This document shows, piece after piece, positions 55,682 to 63,822 of a DNA stretch of 64,000 bases. Source of the DNA: [Clostridium] citroniae WAL-17108 (GTDB lineage: Bacteria > Bacillota > Clostridia > Lachnospirales > Lachnospiraceae); NCBI RefSeq assembly GCF_000233455.1, contig NZ_JH376420.1:330626-394625 (forward strand), written 5' to 3'. The translations under genes and the position numbers were made by a program. Below the pieces are notes generated by a model, which was not told where the DNA came from, did no database searches, and was given only the letters and a program-made list of their open reading frames with translations. Position 1 is the stretch's first letter. Each line of letters opens with the position of its first letter.

Positions 55682-56824
55682 TCAGAAATCTTTGATGGTA
55701 AATCCCCGGTCCCGGATCAACACCTCATCCAGAATTGCCCTGATCCTCTCCACCTTCTCCACTCTCTCGGCAATGTACCTGGGGTTCTGGCCCGTCACAT
55801 CGCAGCGGCGGACCTCAAGAAGCCTGCGAAACTGATCCTCTCCCATTCTCTTAAGCCAGGTCCGCACACTTTTCCTGTTTTCATGCAAGTCCACATCATG
55901 ATACCTGACCAATTCCACGATCCTGTCCCTTAAAGTTCTGTCAAACTGCAGCCTGCCCAACACCTCATCCGTGATACGGGCAGAAACAGATCCATGTCCA
56001 TAGAAATGTCCCACCCCCTTCTCATCCTCTGTATAGCAATGGGGTTTTCCAATATCATGAAACAGGACCACCAGCCTGACGATCAGATCACCGTTTGCCA
56101 CGGACAGGGCTTCCAGCGTATGCCGCCATACGTCATAGGCATGGTATGGGTTGTTCTGTTTAAATCCCACCATGGGCTTAAGCTCCGGTAGGACCTCCAT
56201 GAAAATAGGCTGGGCACATCTGATTTGATACACCAGGTCACTTATATTACCGGAGAACATCTTTATGATCTCATCCCCGACCCATGGTCCGGGAACTTTT
56301 ATCAGCCTGTCCTTGTGGGCAACGGCTGAGTCCAGGGTATCTTTATCGATCCCATACCCCAGCCGGACTGCGAGGCGGACGCAGGACAGGATCTCCTCCG
56401 CCTTCCATACATCCTCCGGCTTTCCTATACACCGGATCCTCTGGTCCGCCAGATCCTGCCTACCGTCAAAGGGATCGATCAGCCCCACCCCCAGCCCATA
56501 AGCCATGGCTTCAATGGTGAAAATGCGTTGCTCCAGCTCTCTCTTCAGATCGGTCATATCACCGGCCACATCAACCCGGTCACATGGCTGGTATCTGCAG
56601 GATCCCGGGGCTTTCCGTCTGTCCCCGGGAACCATTTTCCCCTGGGAAAATATACCGGCCAGCTGTTCCTTGGGAGCTGAGGTACAGATCTCCCAATTTT
56701 CAGGACAGATTCCCAAAAGGCTGTCCCGGACACACTCCCCCACAATATATGCTTCATACCCTTTCTGCTCCAGTTCCTGTAATATACATACAACAGATGA
56801 GGGCATATCAATTTCAATTTTCAA
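55682..56824 (-). CDS. CCA-adding-enzyme homologue with degenerate active site, HD domain intact
   Basis: About 380 residues from TTG 56824 (GGAGG 6 bases upstream). It aligns with class II CCA tRNA nucleotidyltransferases but GGxVRD has become VGECVRDSLLG, the catalytic DWD is NWE (PENWEICTSA), and RRDFT is QRIFT (QRIFTIEAMAYG). The C-terminal HD domain keeps VVLFHDIGKPHCY, GHFYGHGS and VRYHD, so phosphatase-type activity may remain. Likely a paralogue that no longer adds CCA; the true enzyme must be elsewhere. Confidence 0.75.
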   Translation of the reverse strand: MKIEIDMPSSVVCILQELEQKGYEAYIVGECVRDSLLGICPENWEICTSAPKEQLAGIFSQGKMVPGDRRKAPGSCRYQPCDRVDVAGDMTDLKRELEQRIFTIEAMAYGLGVGLIDPFDGRQDLADQRIRCIGKPEDVWKAEEILSCVRLAVRLGYGIDKDTLDSAVAHKDRLIKVPGPWVGDEIIKMFSGNISDLVYQIRCAQPIFMEVLPELKPMVGFKQNNPYHAYDVWRHTLEALSVANGDLIVRLVVLFHDIGKPHCYTEDEKGVGHFYGHGSVSARITDEVLGRLQFDRTLRDRIVELVRYHDVDLHENRKSVRTWLKRMGEDQFRRLLEVRRCDVTGQNPRYIAERVEKVERIRAILDEVLIRDRGFTIKDF

Positions 56825-57026
56825 TTTTAACCTCCGGTTTACCATTTCCATGGATTATAGAAATGTTCCAGAACACCATGCTCAGATGGTGCCCCGGAAA
56901 TTTGAGTTGTGAATGTGTTCCATCAACAAAATATTAATGAGTTGGACCATTTATGTGTATGGAATCTTAATATGGACCAGGTATATATTAAAATCATACA
57001 AAAGTACGGAAAGGAGATGGATCCAT

Positions 57027-57125
57027 ATGAAAAAGGATATGATAAATGACCTGAAAGGCCTTGCTGTCATGAGCGTCATTGCAGTGACTATCATAACATT
57101 GAGATTCCTTATCTGGTTCAGATAA
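57027..57125 (+). CDS. Small membrane peptide, 32 residues
   Basis: From ATG 57027 with AAGGAG 10 bases upstream. The translation is MKKDMINDLKGLAVMSVIAV followed by a hydrophobic run to FLIWFR, a single membrane helix after a basic start. It lies between the CCA-homologue and the PadR promoter. No homologue recognised; a real small protein or a regulatory leader. Confidence 0.45.
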   Translation: MKKDMINDLKGLAVMSVIAVTIITLRFLIWFR

Positions 57126-57263
57126 TACGATCTGAAACAATCGGTATCCGTATTCACCTGCATCAGATGGGCCCTTTGTCTAAAACTCACCCGCTAACAT
57201 AAGCATACACTGTATTTTACAAATTATCAATATGCCCGGCCGCGATTGAACGAGGATTCTCCC

Positions 57264-57292
57264 TTGACATACATAGATAATCCAGGTATAAT
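57264..57292 (+). promoter_or_regulatory. padR promoter
   Basis: TTGACA (57264-57269), 17 bp, TATAAT (57287-57292), a perfect consensus promoter, entirely overlapped by the inverted repeat at 57267-57322. Confidence 0.9.
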
Positions 57293-57322
57293 GCAACATA
57301 TACCTGGATTATCTATGTATGT
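57267..57322. promoter_or_regulatory. Perfect 24-bp inverted repeat, PadR operator candidate
   Basis: Arms 57267-57290 and 57299-57322 are exact reverse complements with an 8-nt spacer; the inner part reads CCAGGTATA and TATACCTGG. It covers the -10 and spacer of the padR promoter and the start region, so binding would repress the operon. It could also form a hairpin in the RNA leader. Confidence 0.8.
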
Positions 57323-57404
57323 GCCTTTTATTTTCTTTCATTGGCACACCAATGATATGAATGGGAAACGGATCATAGCAGGTTATAAACAAGGAGGTCA
57401 CTCT

Positions 57405-57737
57405 ATGGACAAACGCTATATGGCTCTTGGCACTTCCATGCTGGTGCTGAGGCTTCTGGAACAGGAAAGCATGTACGGGTATCAGATCATCCGGGAGTTG
57501 GAACAGCAGAGCCGGAATGTATTTCAGCTTCAGGAAGGCACCCTCTACCCCATCCTGCACAATCTGGAGGAGCAGGGAGCTGTCAGCAGCTACCGGCAGA
57601 CAGCGGACAGCGGACGGATCCGCAAATATTATGCCATTACTCCCACCGGAAGACTTTTGCTGGAAGAAAAAGCCAGAGAGTGGGAAATCTATCAGACCGC
57701 CGTCAACCAGGTGATGGGGGGTGTTGTCTTTGGATAA
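57405..57737 (+). CDS. PadR-family regulator
   Basis: 110 residues from ATG 57405 (AAGGAGG upstream). The PadR winged helix: SMLVLRLLEQESMYGYQI, LQEGTLYPILHNLEEQGAV, and the wing RIRKYYAITPTGRLLLEE. Represses an operon usually encoding a transporter or membrane protein, here the SEDS-like gene whose start overlaps its stop. Autoregulation through the inverted repeat is likely. Confidence 0.93.
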   Translation: MDKRYMALGTSMLVLRLLEQESMYGYQIIRELEQQSRNVFQLQEGTLYPILHNLEEQGAVSSYRQTADSGRIRKYYAITPTGRLLLEEKAREWEIYQTAVNQVMGGVVFG

Positions 57738-59256
57738 GAATACCTCCCCTTCCCCTACTTCCCACTTTCTTAAAGAAGTAACTGAACAGATCTCCTACAA
57801 GCCCCTTCGGCCCTCCATCCGTCAGGAACTGGAATCACATATTCAGGACCGCATGGAGGACTACGAATCCCAGGGGCTTTCCCCCAAGGAAGCAGAAGCT
57901 CAGGCCCTGCGCTGTATGGGTGATGCAGCCGCCATCGGAACCAGACTGAACGAAGTCCACAAGCTTCAGAAAGCCCCGCTGCTCACAGCAGCCACCGCCC
58001 TGCTGCTGCTCACAGGACTTGCATTTGCCATATTCATGCAATGGCGGCCGGTCCAGATCGGAAACCGCTTTATTTATTATATCATGGGCGTTGCACTGCT
58101 GATATTGGTTGCTTTACATGGATATCCTCTTTTGATCCGATACCGGAAGATTCTTGTATTATCCGTATGCCCCCTGTATCTGGCCGCCAGGGCAGGGATC
58201 TTCCTGCTCTCAGAATATCATGGGTATGTGATAGGAAATTCCACAATCGCTTACTGTGCCATACTGCTTTCCGCGCCGGTGATCACAGTGATTTTGTATT
58301 GTTCCCGTTTACATAAAAGGCAGTTTCTCATCACCGCTTCCCTGTGTGCCGGCATCTGGATGCTTCTGGTATATACATCCTGTCTGCAATTATATGATAC
58401 AGTTCCCATTATGTCACTTCTCAGCATGCTTGCCACCCTGTGTTATATGGCCCGGAACTCGGTTTTTTCCGGAAAACGCCATGCACCTTGCATCGGCTTT
58501 CTGGCCGGGCTGGTACTGATAGGAAGCCCTGTGCTCCTCACAGGCACCGGCCGGAACAATGCTGCAGCATTTCTTTCCCCGCAGTCAGCGGTTCACAGCA
58601 CATGGGATGATACTTATAACGGCATCCTGATCCAGGAACTCCTGTCAAAAACGCCGCTCACCCATGGATTGGAACTGTCTGCGGAGAAAATGATGGAATA
58701 CGGCTCCGGTGCATGGTACTTTGAATCCCGGGATTTCAGGCAGGTCGGACTGGATATCACCGGTACACGGACCGTACGCCGGCAGCTGGAGCTTCATGAA
58801 GTGTCCAACGCGCTTTGGGAACAGGGATATATGCCCCGTTACCTCCAGTACCACGCAGGTAATGTAACCCTGTGGGATATCCTTCCCATACACTATTACA
58901 ACAACTATATAATCGCAGTGGCCATCCTCCTCTTTGGATGGATTCCAGGCCTGTTCCTTGTGGGGGGCATCGGATTATTTTATCTGATCCTTTTCTCCTG
59001 CATCGGACGCATACGCGGACTGCTGGCTTCATCCCTTGGATTTTGCTGCGGCCAGTGCCTGCTTTGGCAGGGAGTGTTTTATGTGCTGGGGAATTTTGGA
59101 TATCAATACGGCCAATTTCCTAATATGCCATTGCTTTCAGAAGGACGGTTAAGCATCATGCTCAATCTTCTTTTATTAGGTTTGATATTCTCAGCCTACC
59201 GCTTTGATCATGTAACGGAGGAACCGGTAAACTATACTCCTGTTCCCTCCCCGTGA
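57721..59256 (+). CDS. Permease-prefix / SEDS-like (FtsW/RodA-type) membrane protein
   Basis: 511 residues, GTG start at 57721 (TTG 57730 possible), overlapping padR by 17 bp. Residues 20-80 resemble permease prefix domain 1 (IRQELESHIQDRMEDYESQG, LSPKEAEAQALRCMGD). Ten or so membrane helices follow, and the C-terminal MPLLSEGRLSIMLNLLLLGL resembles the last SEDS motif (LPFISYGGS...LGL). SEDS proteins polymerise glycan strands; the catalytic Asp is not evident. The PadR-prefix-SEDS arrangement is seen in Clostridia but its role is not known. Confidence 0.65.
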   Translation: MLSLDKNTSPSPTSHFLKEVTEQISYKPLRPSIRQELESHIQDRMEDYESQGLSPKEAEAQALRCMGDAAAIGTRLNEVHKLQKAPLLTAATALLLLTGLAFAIFMQWRPVQIGNRFIYYIMGVALLILVALHGYPLLIRYRKILVLSVCPLYLAARAGIFLLSEYHGYVIGNSTIAYCAILLSAPVITVILYCSRLHKRQFLITASLCAGIWMLLVYTSCLQLYDTVPIMSLLSMLATLCYMARNSVFSGKRHAPCIGFLAGLVLIGSPVLLTGTGRNNAAAFLSPQSAVHSTWDDTYNGILIQELLSKTPLTHGLELSAEKMMEYGSGAWYFESRDFRQVGLDITGTRTVRRQLELHEVSNALWEQGYMPRYLQYHAGNVTLWDILPIHYYNNYIIAVAILLFGWIPGLFLVGGIGLFYLILFSCIGRIRGLLASSLGFCCGQCLLWQGVFYVLGNFGYQYGQFPNMPLLSEGRLSIMLNLLLLGLIFSAYRFDHVTEEPVNYTPVPSP

Positions 59257-59400
59257 TGTTTTCTCCCCTCTCCAAAAGTGCTGACCCTATCAATCAACCT
59301 ATCAATCAAACGCCATCCGTAACCGTGTGCAGCAGACATGTACGGTCACTCATTTATAACTATTGAATATACTAAATTAAAAGAACAACTAGGAAATACG

Positions 59401-60324
59401 ATGAACCTATTTAAAACAATACCACTTACCGCTGCACAACTTACAAATGATTCGTTTGACGCCGGCTTTATGGTTGACCCAGACACTGCGGTCGATCCGG
59501 CATTTTCCGTTGACCCGGACTTTTCAGTGCCAGACTATGATGTAATGATCCCTTCGGATGATGAAGATATCGACCCGGATTTTTCAGTTATGCCACCCGT
59601 TTATCCCGACCGGCCATTTCCCGACCGGCCATTCCCCGACCGCCCGTTTCCTGACCGGCCATACCCCGATCGGCCTTATCCCGACCGCCCTATTTATCCT
59701 CCATTTGTTCCAACACCCATGCCCTGCCTTTTCTGCAATAACGATCAGTGGGTACGGGGCGCGATCCGTTTTCTGAATGCGGCAACAGGATATAATGCAT
59801 TTACCATCTACATTGACAACCGCCCTGTTTATTCTAACCTTAATTTTCCTGAACTGACCCGTTATCAGCAGGTTTCACAGGGATACCATACCTTTGCGGT
59901 GGTGGGGAACGGATACACCTATGTACGGAAATCCATGTATATTGGGGATGGGATGGCTACCATTGCAATTATCAATTCCTCCACAGGGCTGGATCTGACC
60001 TTAATTGCAGATACCACCTGCCCTATGTCCAACGCGAACGCATGTTTTCGTGTATGTAACCTGGCCTATTACAGCGGTGCCGTCAATGTTGCCCTTGGAA
60101 ATATCTACTTCAACTCTGTCCGGTTTAAACAGGCAACCAGCTTCAGTTCCATGATGAGCGGAAGTTATACGGTTCATGTTTCCCGTTCCGCCAGGCCGGA
60201 AACAACATTGCTCACCACAACCATCAGCATGAGGCCCAGACGTATCTACACCCTCTATGTATTAAACTGGAATCCATCTTCTGATGCGATCCAGACATTG
60301 ATGGTGGAAGACCGGAGAAACTGA
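59401..60324 (+). CDS. DUF4397-domain protein with YPDRP repeats
   Basis: 307 residues from ATG 59401 (AGGAAATACG upstream; an ATG at 59338 is less likely). An acidic start of VDPDFSVDPA-type repeats leads into six tandem pentapeptides (FPDRP and YPDRP) from a 15-bp DNA repeat at about 59608-59695. The rest is DUF4397 (AIRFLNAATGYNAFTIYIDN, GDGMATIAIINSSTG). No signal peptide is visible. Surface or spore-coat role is possible. Confidence 0.78.
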   Translation: MNLFKTIPLTAAQLTNDSFDAGFMVDPDTAVDPAFSVDPDFSVPDYDVMIPSDDEDIDPDFSVMPPVYPDRPFPDRPFPDRPFPDRPYPDRPYPDRPIYPPFVPTPMPCLFCNNDQWVRGAIRFLNAATGYNAFTIYIDNRPVYSNLNFPELTRYQQVSQGYHTFAVVGNGYTYVRKSMYIGDGMATIAIINSSTGLDLTLIADTTCPMSNANACFRVCNLAYYSGAVNVALGNIYFNSVRFKQATSFSSMMSGSYTVHVSRSARPETTLLTTTISMRPRRIYTLYVLNWNPSSDAIQTLMVEDRRN

Positions 60325-60400
60325 CAAGAAAAACAATCCCTTGGTTTTTCTGGGATTACCTGTTATGTTTAGCATTTGACTCCGCATTCATGGGATAAAA

Positions 60401-60446
60401 AGAACTGCTGCCCCTGTACTTCACTTCATGGTCAGCAGTTCTTTTT
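60401..60446 (+). terminator. Bidirectional terminator
   Basis: AGAACTGCTG and CAGCAGTTCT with a 22-nt loop, T-run on both sides. It lies between the DUF4397 gene and the convergent DUF3788 gene. Confidence 0.85.
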
Positions 60447-60467
60447 GTGCCTGTTATTATGTATCTG

Positions 60468-60893
60468 TTATGATGAGCATTTTACAGTTAATATTGTTTG
60501 AATATCCTCATGATTCCTCTCACAGAGGACCCTGTATTGGACCCATCCTCCATCCCCGCAGGGATACCTGTTATCTATCAATTCCTGCGTATACCGGCTC
60601 ACATGTCTGTATACCGACTCAAACTGTTTATTTGATAATCGGGTCATCACGGTAAACGAATTATATTCAGGAAATACATTACAGATGAGATTCTTTTTTT
60701 TCCTGTGAGCAATCCCCCAACCATATTGATTTCCATAGGGAAACACAACCTGCGGTTCTGTTTGGAAGGTTTTTTCCAACCATTCATTGAGGTAAGTAAA
60801 TAATTCAGCATTTTCGCCGCAATACCCTGTCATATCAGCTACTGTGGGCTTTACCTGTTTGTTGAGCATTCTTTCATACATATTGATCACCAA
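60468..60893 (-). CDS. DUF3788-family protein
   Basis: Up to 141 residues (GTG 60893; ATG 60881, MYERMLNKQ, is equally likely). Recognised by MYERMLNKQVKPT, VVFPYGNQYGWGIAHRKKKN and NVFPEYNSFTVMTRLSN. Cytosolic, unknown function. Overlaps the stop of the DUF1266-type gene, so co-transcribed. Confidence 0.82.
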   Translation of the reverse strand: MVINMYERMLNKQVKPTVADMTGYCGENAELFTYLNEWLEKTFQTEPQVVFPYGNQYGWGIAHRKKKNLICNVFPEYNSFTVMTRLSNKQFESVYRHVSRYTQELIDNRYPCGDGGWVQYRVLCERNHEDIQTILTVKCSS

Positions 60894-61750
60894 TACTTTA
60901 CAAGTGCTTTATCCCATGGAATCCATTTATCTTCATCATTCTGGTCCATAACTTTTTTGATTTGTTCATAGGCGGCTTCTCTTTCTTTGCTCTCCCCATG
61001 TCCAACCGAACTGTCCCACTGACGGTATGCTGTCATATAGTGATCAAAAAAATCTTCCCACGAAGAAAACGACTGCTGGATCGTTGGAGCCATGGCGTAC
61101 TGCATGGTCCTATACTCAACCATATCCATCCATCTGGCGCCTCTCATGGAACTGCACAGCATCATGGCCCTGCTGAAATCCCATGCTTTCACTGCTTTGT
61201 CATCCGTTGCCACCCCTTCACTAAAAAGATGGTTGACCATGGAAATCCCACCCTCTTTGTCTGTTATTCCCCAGTCCCGGGCCATAAGTGTCTCATCCGA
61301 TGGCAGCTGAGTAAAATGCAGATCCGCCCACACCTCTTTTTCATCCTTATATTTTGTGTGGATTCCATAGGTCTGATCCATCCACTGCACACAGGTAGAT
61401 CCGAAAAGCGCATCCTCCTGATCCATGGCAGCCAAGACTCCCCGTCCATCTGTTGTTATCACCTTATGGTCTCTCCATACGTCCGTGCCCGTGTATTTAA
61501 AAAGCTTTCCATCCGACATAAAGCTGTAAAGATACCCATCGATCAGATGATATCCGGTGAGCATTCTTCCATCCGGGCCAAGATAATAGGTGTCACCATT
61601 TGCATTGATCCATTGATCAGCCAGCCTTTGTTCATTCTGATAATAGTACCAGCCGCCCTCCTGCTGCCGCCATCCATCCATGGCATAGGACGCAAAGGCT
61701 ACCGACAGTGTCAAAGTCAGCGTTACAAAAGCCATCAACACATTTCTCAT
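60887..61750 (-). CDS. Secreted protein with cell-wall-binding repeats and DUF1266
   Basis: 287 residues from ATG 61750 (GGAGG 7 bases upstream). Signal peptide (MRNVLMAFVTLTLTLSVAFA), then about two choline-binding-type repeats (GWRQQEGGWYYYQNEQRLAD, ANGDTYYLGPDGRMLTGYHL) and a DUF1266 domain (AWDFSRAMMLCSSMRGARWM, SFSSWEDFFDHYMTAYRQW). Attaches to the wall by the repeats; the DUF1266 function is unknown. Confidence 0.85.
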   Translation of the reverse strand: MRNVLMAFVTLTLTLSVAFASYAMDGWRQQEGGWYYYQNEQRLADQWINANGDTYYLGPDGRMLTGYHLIDGYLYSFMSDGKLFKYTGTDVWRDHKVITTDGRGVLAAMDQEDALFGSTCVQWMDQTYGIHTKYKDEKEVWADLHFTQLPSDETLMARDWGITDKEGGISMVNHLFSEGVATDDKAVKAWDFSRAMMLCSSMRGARWMDMVEYRTMQYAMAPTIQQSFSSWEDFFDHYMTAYRQWDSSVGHGESKEREAAYEQIKKVMDQNDEDKWIPWDKALVKYW

Positions 61751-62059
61751 CACAAATCCTCCTTCTCCATTCATTCCCTGCGGTTCCTAACCTGACGTTC
61801 TTTGGCGCCTATGGGAATATGTTCTATATGATCAATGATATCATTTAGATGGTTTTATGGCAATCGATGGTTTGGCGTTTCCTCCCTCCGCCTCACGGAT
61901 TTGCGGATCTGCTCCTGACTGCTGAAAATAAAGATAGCGCTTGGCAGCATTAACTGTAAGTATTATAGCTGCAATATGGAGTGCATTCTCACGGCATAGG
62001 ATCATCCTCTTGACAGGGTTGCCGATCCGCGAAACCCTTGGCAGGATGGCAGCCATATC
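61751..62059. other. Geneless stretch, possible gene fragment
   Basis: The minus strand contains an open frame at 61841-62056 (GNPVKRMILCRENALHIAAI, DPQIREAEGGNAKPS) that looks protein-like but lacks a clear RBS and family. It may be a decayed gene end. Nothing else seen. Confidence 0.3.
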
Positions 62060-62812
62060 TTATTTTTTAAGTATTCTCTTTAAACCGGCAATATCCAATA
62101 ATAAATTCACGGTCTCAAATTTACCCTTGTAAAATACTGCCCAATTATTAAAAACACAAGGCAATTCTTTTGCTTTTTGCAGCGTATCTACATAAATAAA
62201 TGATACCGGAATATCATTCTGTTCACAATACTGTTCTATGATCTCTATGTTTTGACGGATATAGGGACACTGCATATCATAATAAATCGTAAGCTCTTTG
62301 TTTTCAATTTCCTGGCTTTTTACATTCTGGGCAAACCGGGGTTTTGTTCCATCCAAGGACAGTGCCAGCAATTCATATCCTTGATCCGTGGTATCAACAA
62401 CCTCAAAGCCATACTTTTTGGCAAATGCCTGGTCCGAAAGCCAATGCTTTTGCTTTTTTGCTCCCAGCATACAGATACCGGATTTCCCTTTTGCTTTGGC
62501 GTCATCCAGACAATACTCCATCAGAGATTTCCCATACCCCTTTCCTTTGCAGTTGCCGGAAACCCACAGGCAGTACAGATAATAATAGTTGTCACCGATT
62601 ACGGGAACCCAGGCTGTTTCAAGCGGCGCATATTCAATAAAAACAGTAGCCTTCGCGTTTAGCTTTCTAAAAACATGGCCTTCCTTTAGACGGTCTGAAA
62701 GCCACTGCCGCTTTGCGTCAATACCGGGATGCGGCTTTTTGCTGCGGATAATACAGCACAAATGCTCATGGGCAAGGTTTTCTGCTGTTAAATTTATAAA
62801 CTCAGTATCCAT
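62060..62812 (-). CDS. GNAT acetyltransferase with YoaP C-terminal domain
   Basis: 250 residues. The N-terminal half is a GNAT fold with the acetyl-CoA loop in SGNCKGKGYGKSLMEYCLDD and FAKKYGFEVVDTTDQG. The C-terminal half (ELTIYYDMQCPYIRQNIEII, VDTLQKAKELPCVFNNW) matches the YoaP domain, thioredoxin-like. Known as one fused family in Firmicutes; substrate unknown. Confidence 0.88.
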   Translation of the reverse strand: MDTEFINLTAENLAHEHLCCIIRSKKPHPGIDAKRQWLSDRLKEGHVFRKLNAKATVFIEYAPLETAWVPVIGDNYYYLYCLWVSGNCKGKGYGKSLMEYCLDDAKAKGKSGICMLGAKKQKHWLSDQAFAKKYGFEVVDTTDQGYELLALSLDGTKPRFAQNVKSQEIENKELTIYYDMQCPYIRQNIEIIEQYCEQNDIPVSFIYVDTLQKAKELPCVFNNWAVFYKGKFETVNLLLDIAGLKRILKK

Positions 62813-62975
62813 ACGTACCTCCCTTTACAGGTCAATTCCCCTTGTTAAATAGGGCAGTCTATTCCTTTCCAGACTGACATAAATCATATGTATAGTCTAA
62901 TCGCGATCCGGCTTAATGTCAAACAGCTGATGGGATCTTTATATACTGTCCCCTGCAGACGTCATCAATATGTCA

Positions 62976-63200
62976 TCAAAAATGGAATGAATAGCCGCAT
63001 CCGCATTCTATATCGCCCTTATTATACAATTCACCCTTCATTCTCCTGATATGAGCCATGCCGCCGCAAATGGGGCATATAAAATCCACCTCGCCAAAAC
63101 CATCTGTAACTTGCAGGGCCAGCAGGGAAGCCCTGATAAAATTATATAGGTTCTCTATGGATATATCCTCCTTATCTTTTGTTAAACTACCGTCATTCAT
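62976..63200 (-). CDS. Zinc-ribbon protein, paralogue B
   Basis: 74 residues from ATG 63200 (AGGAGG 7 bases upstream). Helical start (ENLYNFIRASLLALQVTDG) then CPICGGMAHIRR and IECGCGYSF, a four-Cys zinc ribbon. Sequence layout matches the neighbouring 73-residue protein (helix then CPVCGGRARSER), so the two are tandem paralogues. Function unknown; probably in one operon under the SOS-like promoter. Confidence 0.65.
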   Translation of the reverse strand: MNDGSLTKDKEDISIENLYNFIRASLLALQVTDGFGEVDFICPICGGMAHIRRMKGELYNKGDIECGCGYSFHF

Positions 63201-63280
63201 TCTCATCCCTCCTGACTAATACCTGCAGGTGAATAGATTCCAATCCCTTCCCCTCCGTCTCTAATCTGTTATCTATGACA

Positions 63281-63502
63281 TTATTCGCAGATCCATCCGC
63301 TGTCATTGACAAAGGGTTCTCCCATAACATTTATCCTGCATCCTTTACATATGGCATGTATCTGACCGTTTACAGCCCTTTCAGACCGCGCCCGTCCGCC
63401 GCACACCGGACATATGAACACGGCTTCATCTGATGCCTTCACTGCCATCACCGCAGCTTTCATAAATTTACGAAATCCTTCTATCTCCGCGTCCTCATCC
63501 AT
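63281..63502 (-). CDS. Zinc-ribbon protein, paralogue A
   Basis: 73 residues from ATG 63502 (GGGGACAAGTAT upstream). Helical start GFRKFMKAAVMAVKASDEAV, then CPVCGGRARSERAVNG and CKGCRINV, a four-Cys zinc ribbon. First gene after the promoter at 63618-63646 that carries two SOS-box-like sites. No known family. Confidence 0.65.
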   Translation of the reverse strand: MDEDAEIEGFRKFMKAAVMAVKASDEAVFICPVCGGRARSERAVNGQIHAICKGCRINVMGEPFVNDSGWICE

Positions 63503-63598
63503 ATACTTGTCCCCATATCAATCTGACCGATCCAATCACCCTGCCTATATCTCAGAGCGGTACGCTATTATTAGAACCATGGCCTTAACCGCAAATAC

Positions 63599-63610
63599 AA
63601 ACATACGTTC
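63599..63610. promoter_or_regulatory. SOS-box-like site 1
   Basis: AAAC-ATAC-GTTC, matching the Gram-positive LexA half-site pattern GAAC-N4-GTTC (minus strand GAACGTATGTTT). Lies just past the -10 near the transcription start. Confidence 0.55.
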
Positions 63611-63617
63611 TGTTTAT

Positions 63618-63646
63618 ATGATAGCACGAACATTTGTTTGTGTCAA
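63618..63646 (-). promoter_or_regulatory. Promoter of the zinc-ribbon pair
   Basis: TTGACA (63646-63641), 17 bp, TATCAT (63623-63618) on the minus strand, 120 bp upstream of the ATG at 63502. Both SOS-box-like sites overlap it. Confidence 0.8.
63627..63640. promoter_or_regulatory. SOS-box-like site 2
   Basis: CGAAC-ATTT-GTTTG, close to the Bacillus LexA consensus CGAAC-N4-GTTCG. It occupies the spacer between -35 and -10 exactly, the classical repressing position. Confidence 0.65.
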
Positions 63647-63822
63647 TGATAAAAAGTACTTAAATGAAATTGTAAATTCCAGTTCACACCTTAATGCAAG
63701 AGTAAATTCTATATTTCTGGAAATTAATCTTGCACAGATATTCGCCCTATTGTCCTTGATACTCATGCCTCCGTATAATGTACTTGCAGCTGATTGCCTG
63801 CCTGTGCAGATCGGAGATCATT

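Noticed and set aside
59600..59700. Tandem 15-bp units considered as a CRISPR array
   Set aside because: No spacers; the units are coding pentapeptide repeats.
60962..61795. 277-codon plus-strand frame opposite the DUF1266 gene
   Set aside because: Antisense shadow of a gene with a clear signal peptide and wall-binding repeats.
61841..62056. 71-codon minus-strand frame downstream of the GNAT-YoaP gene
   Set aside because: Protein-like composition but no RBS or family; described only as a possible fragment.
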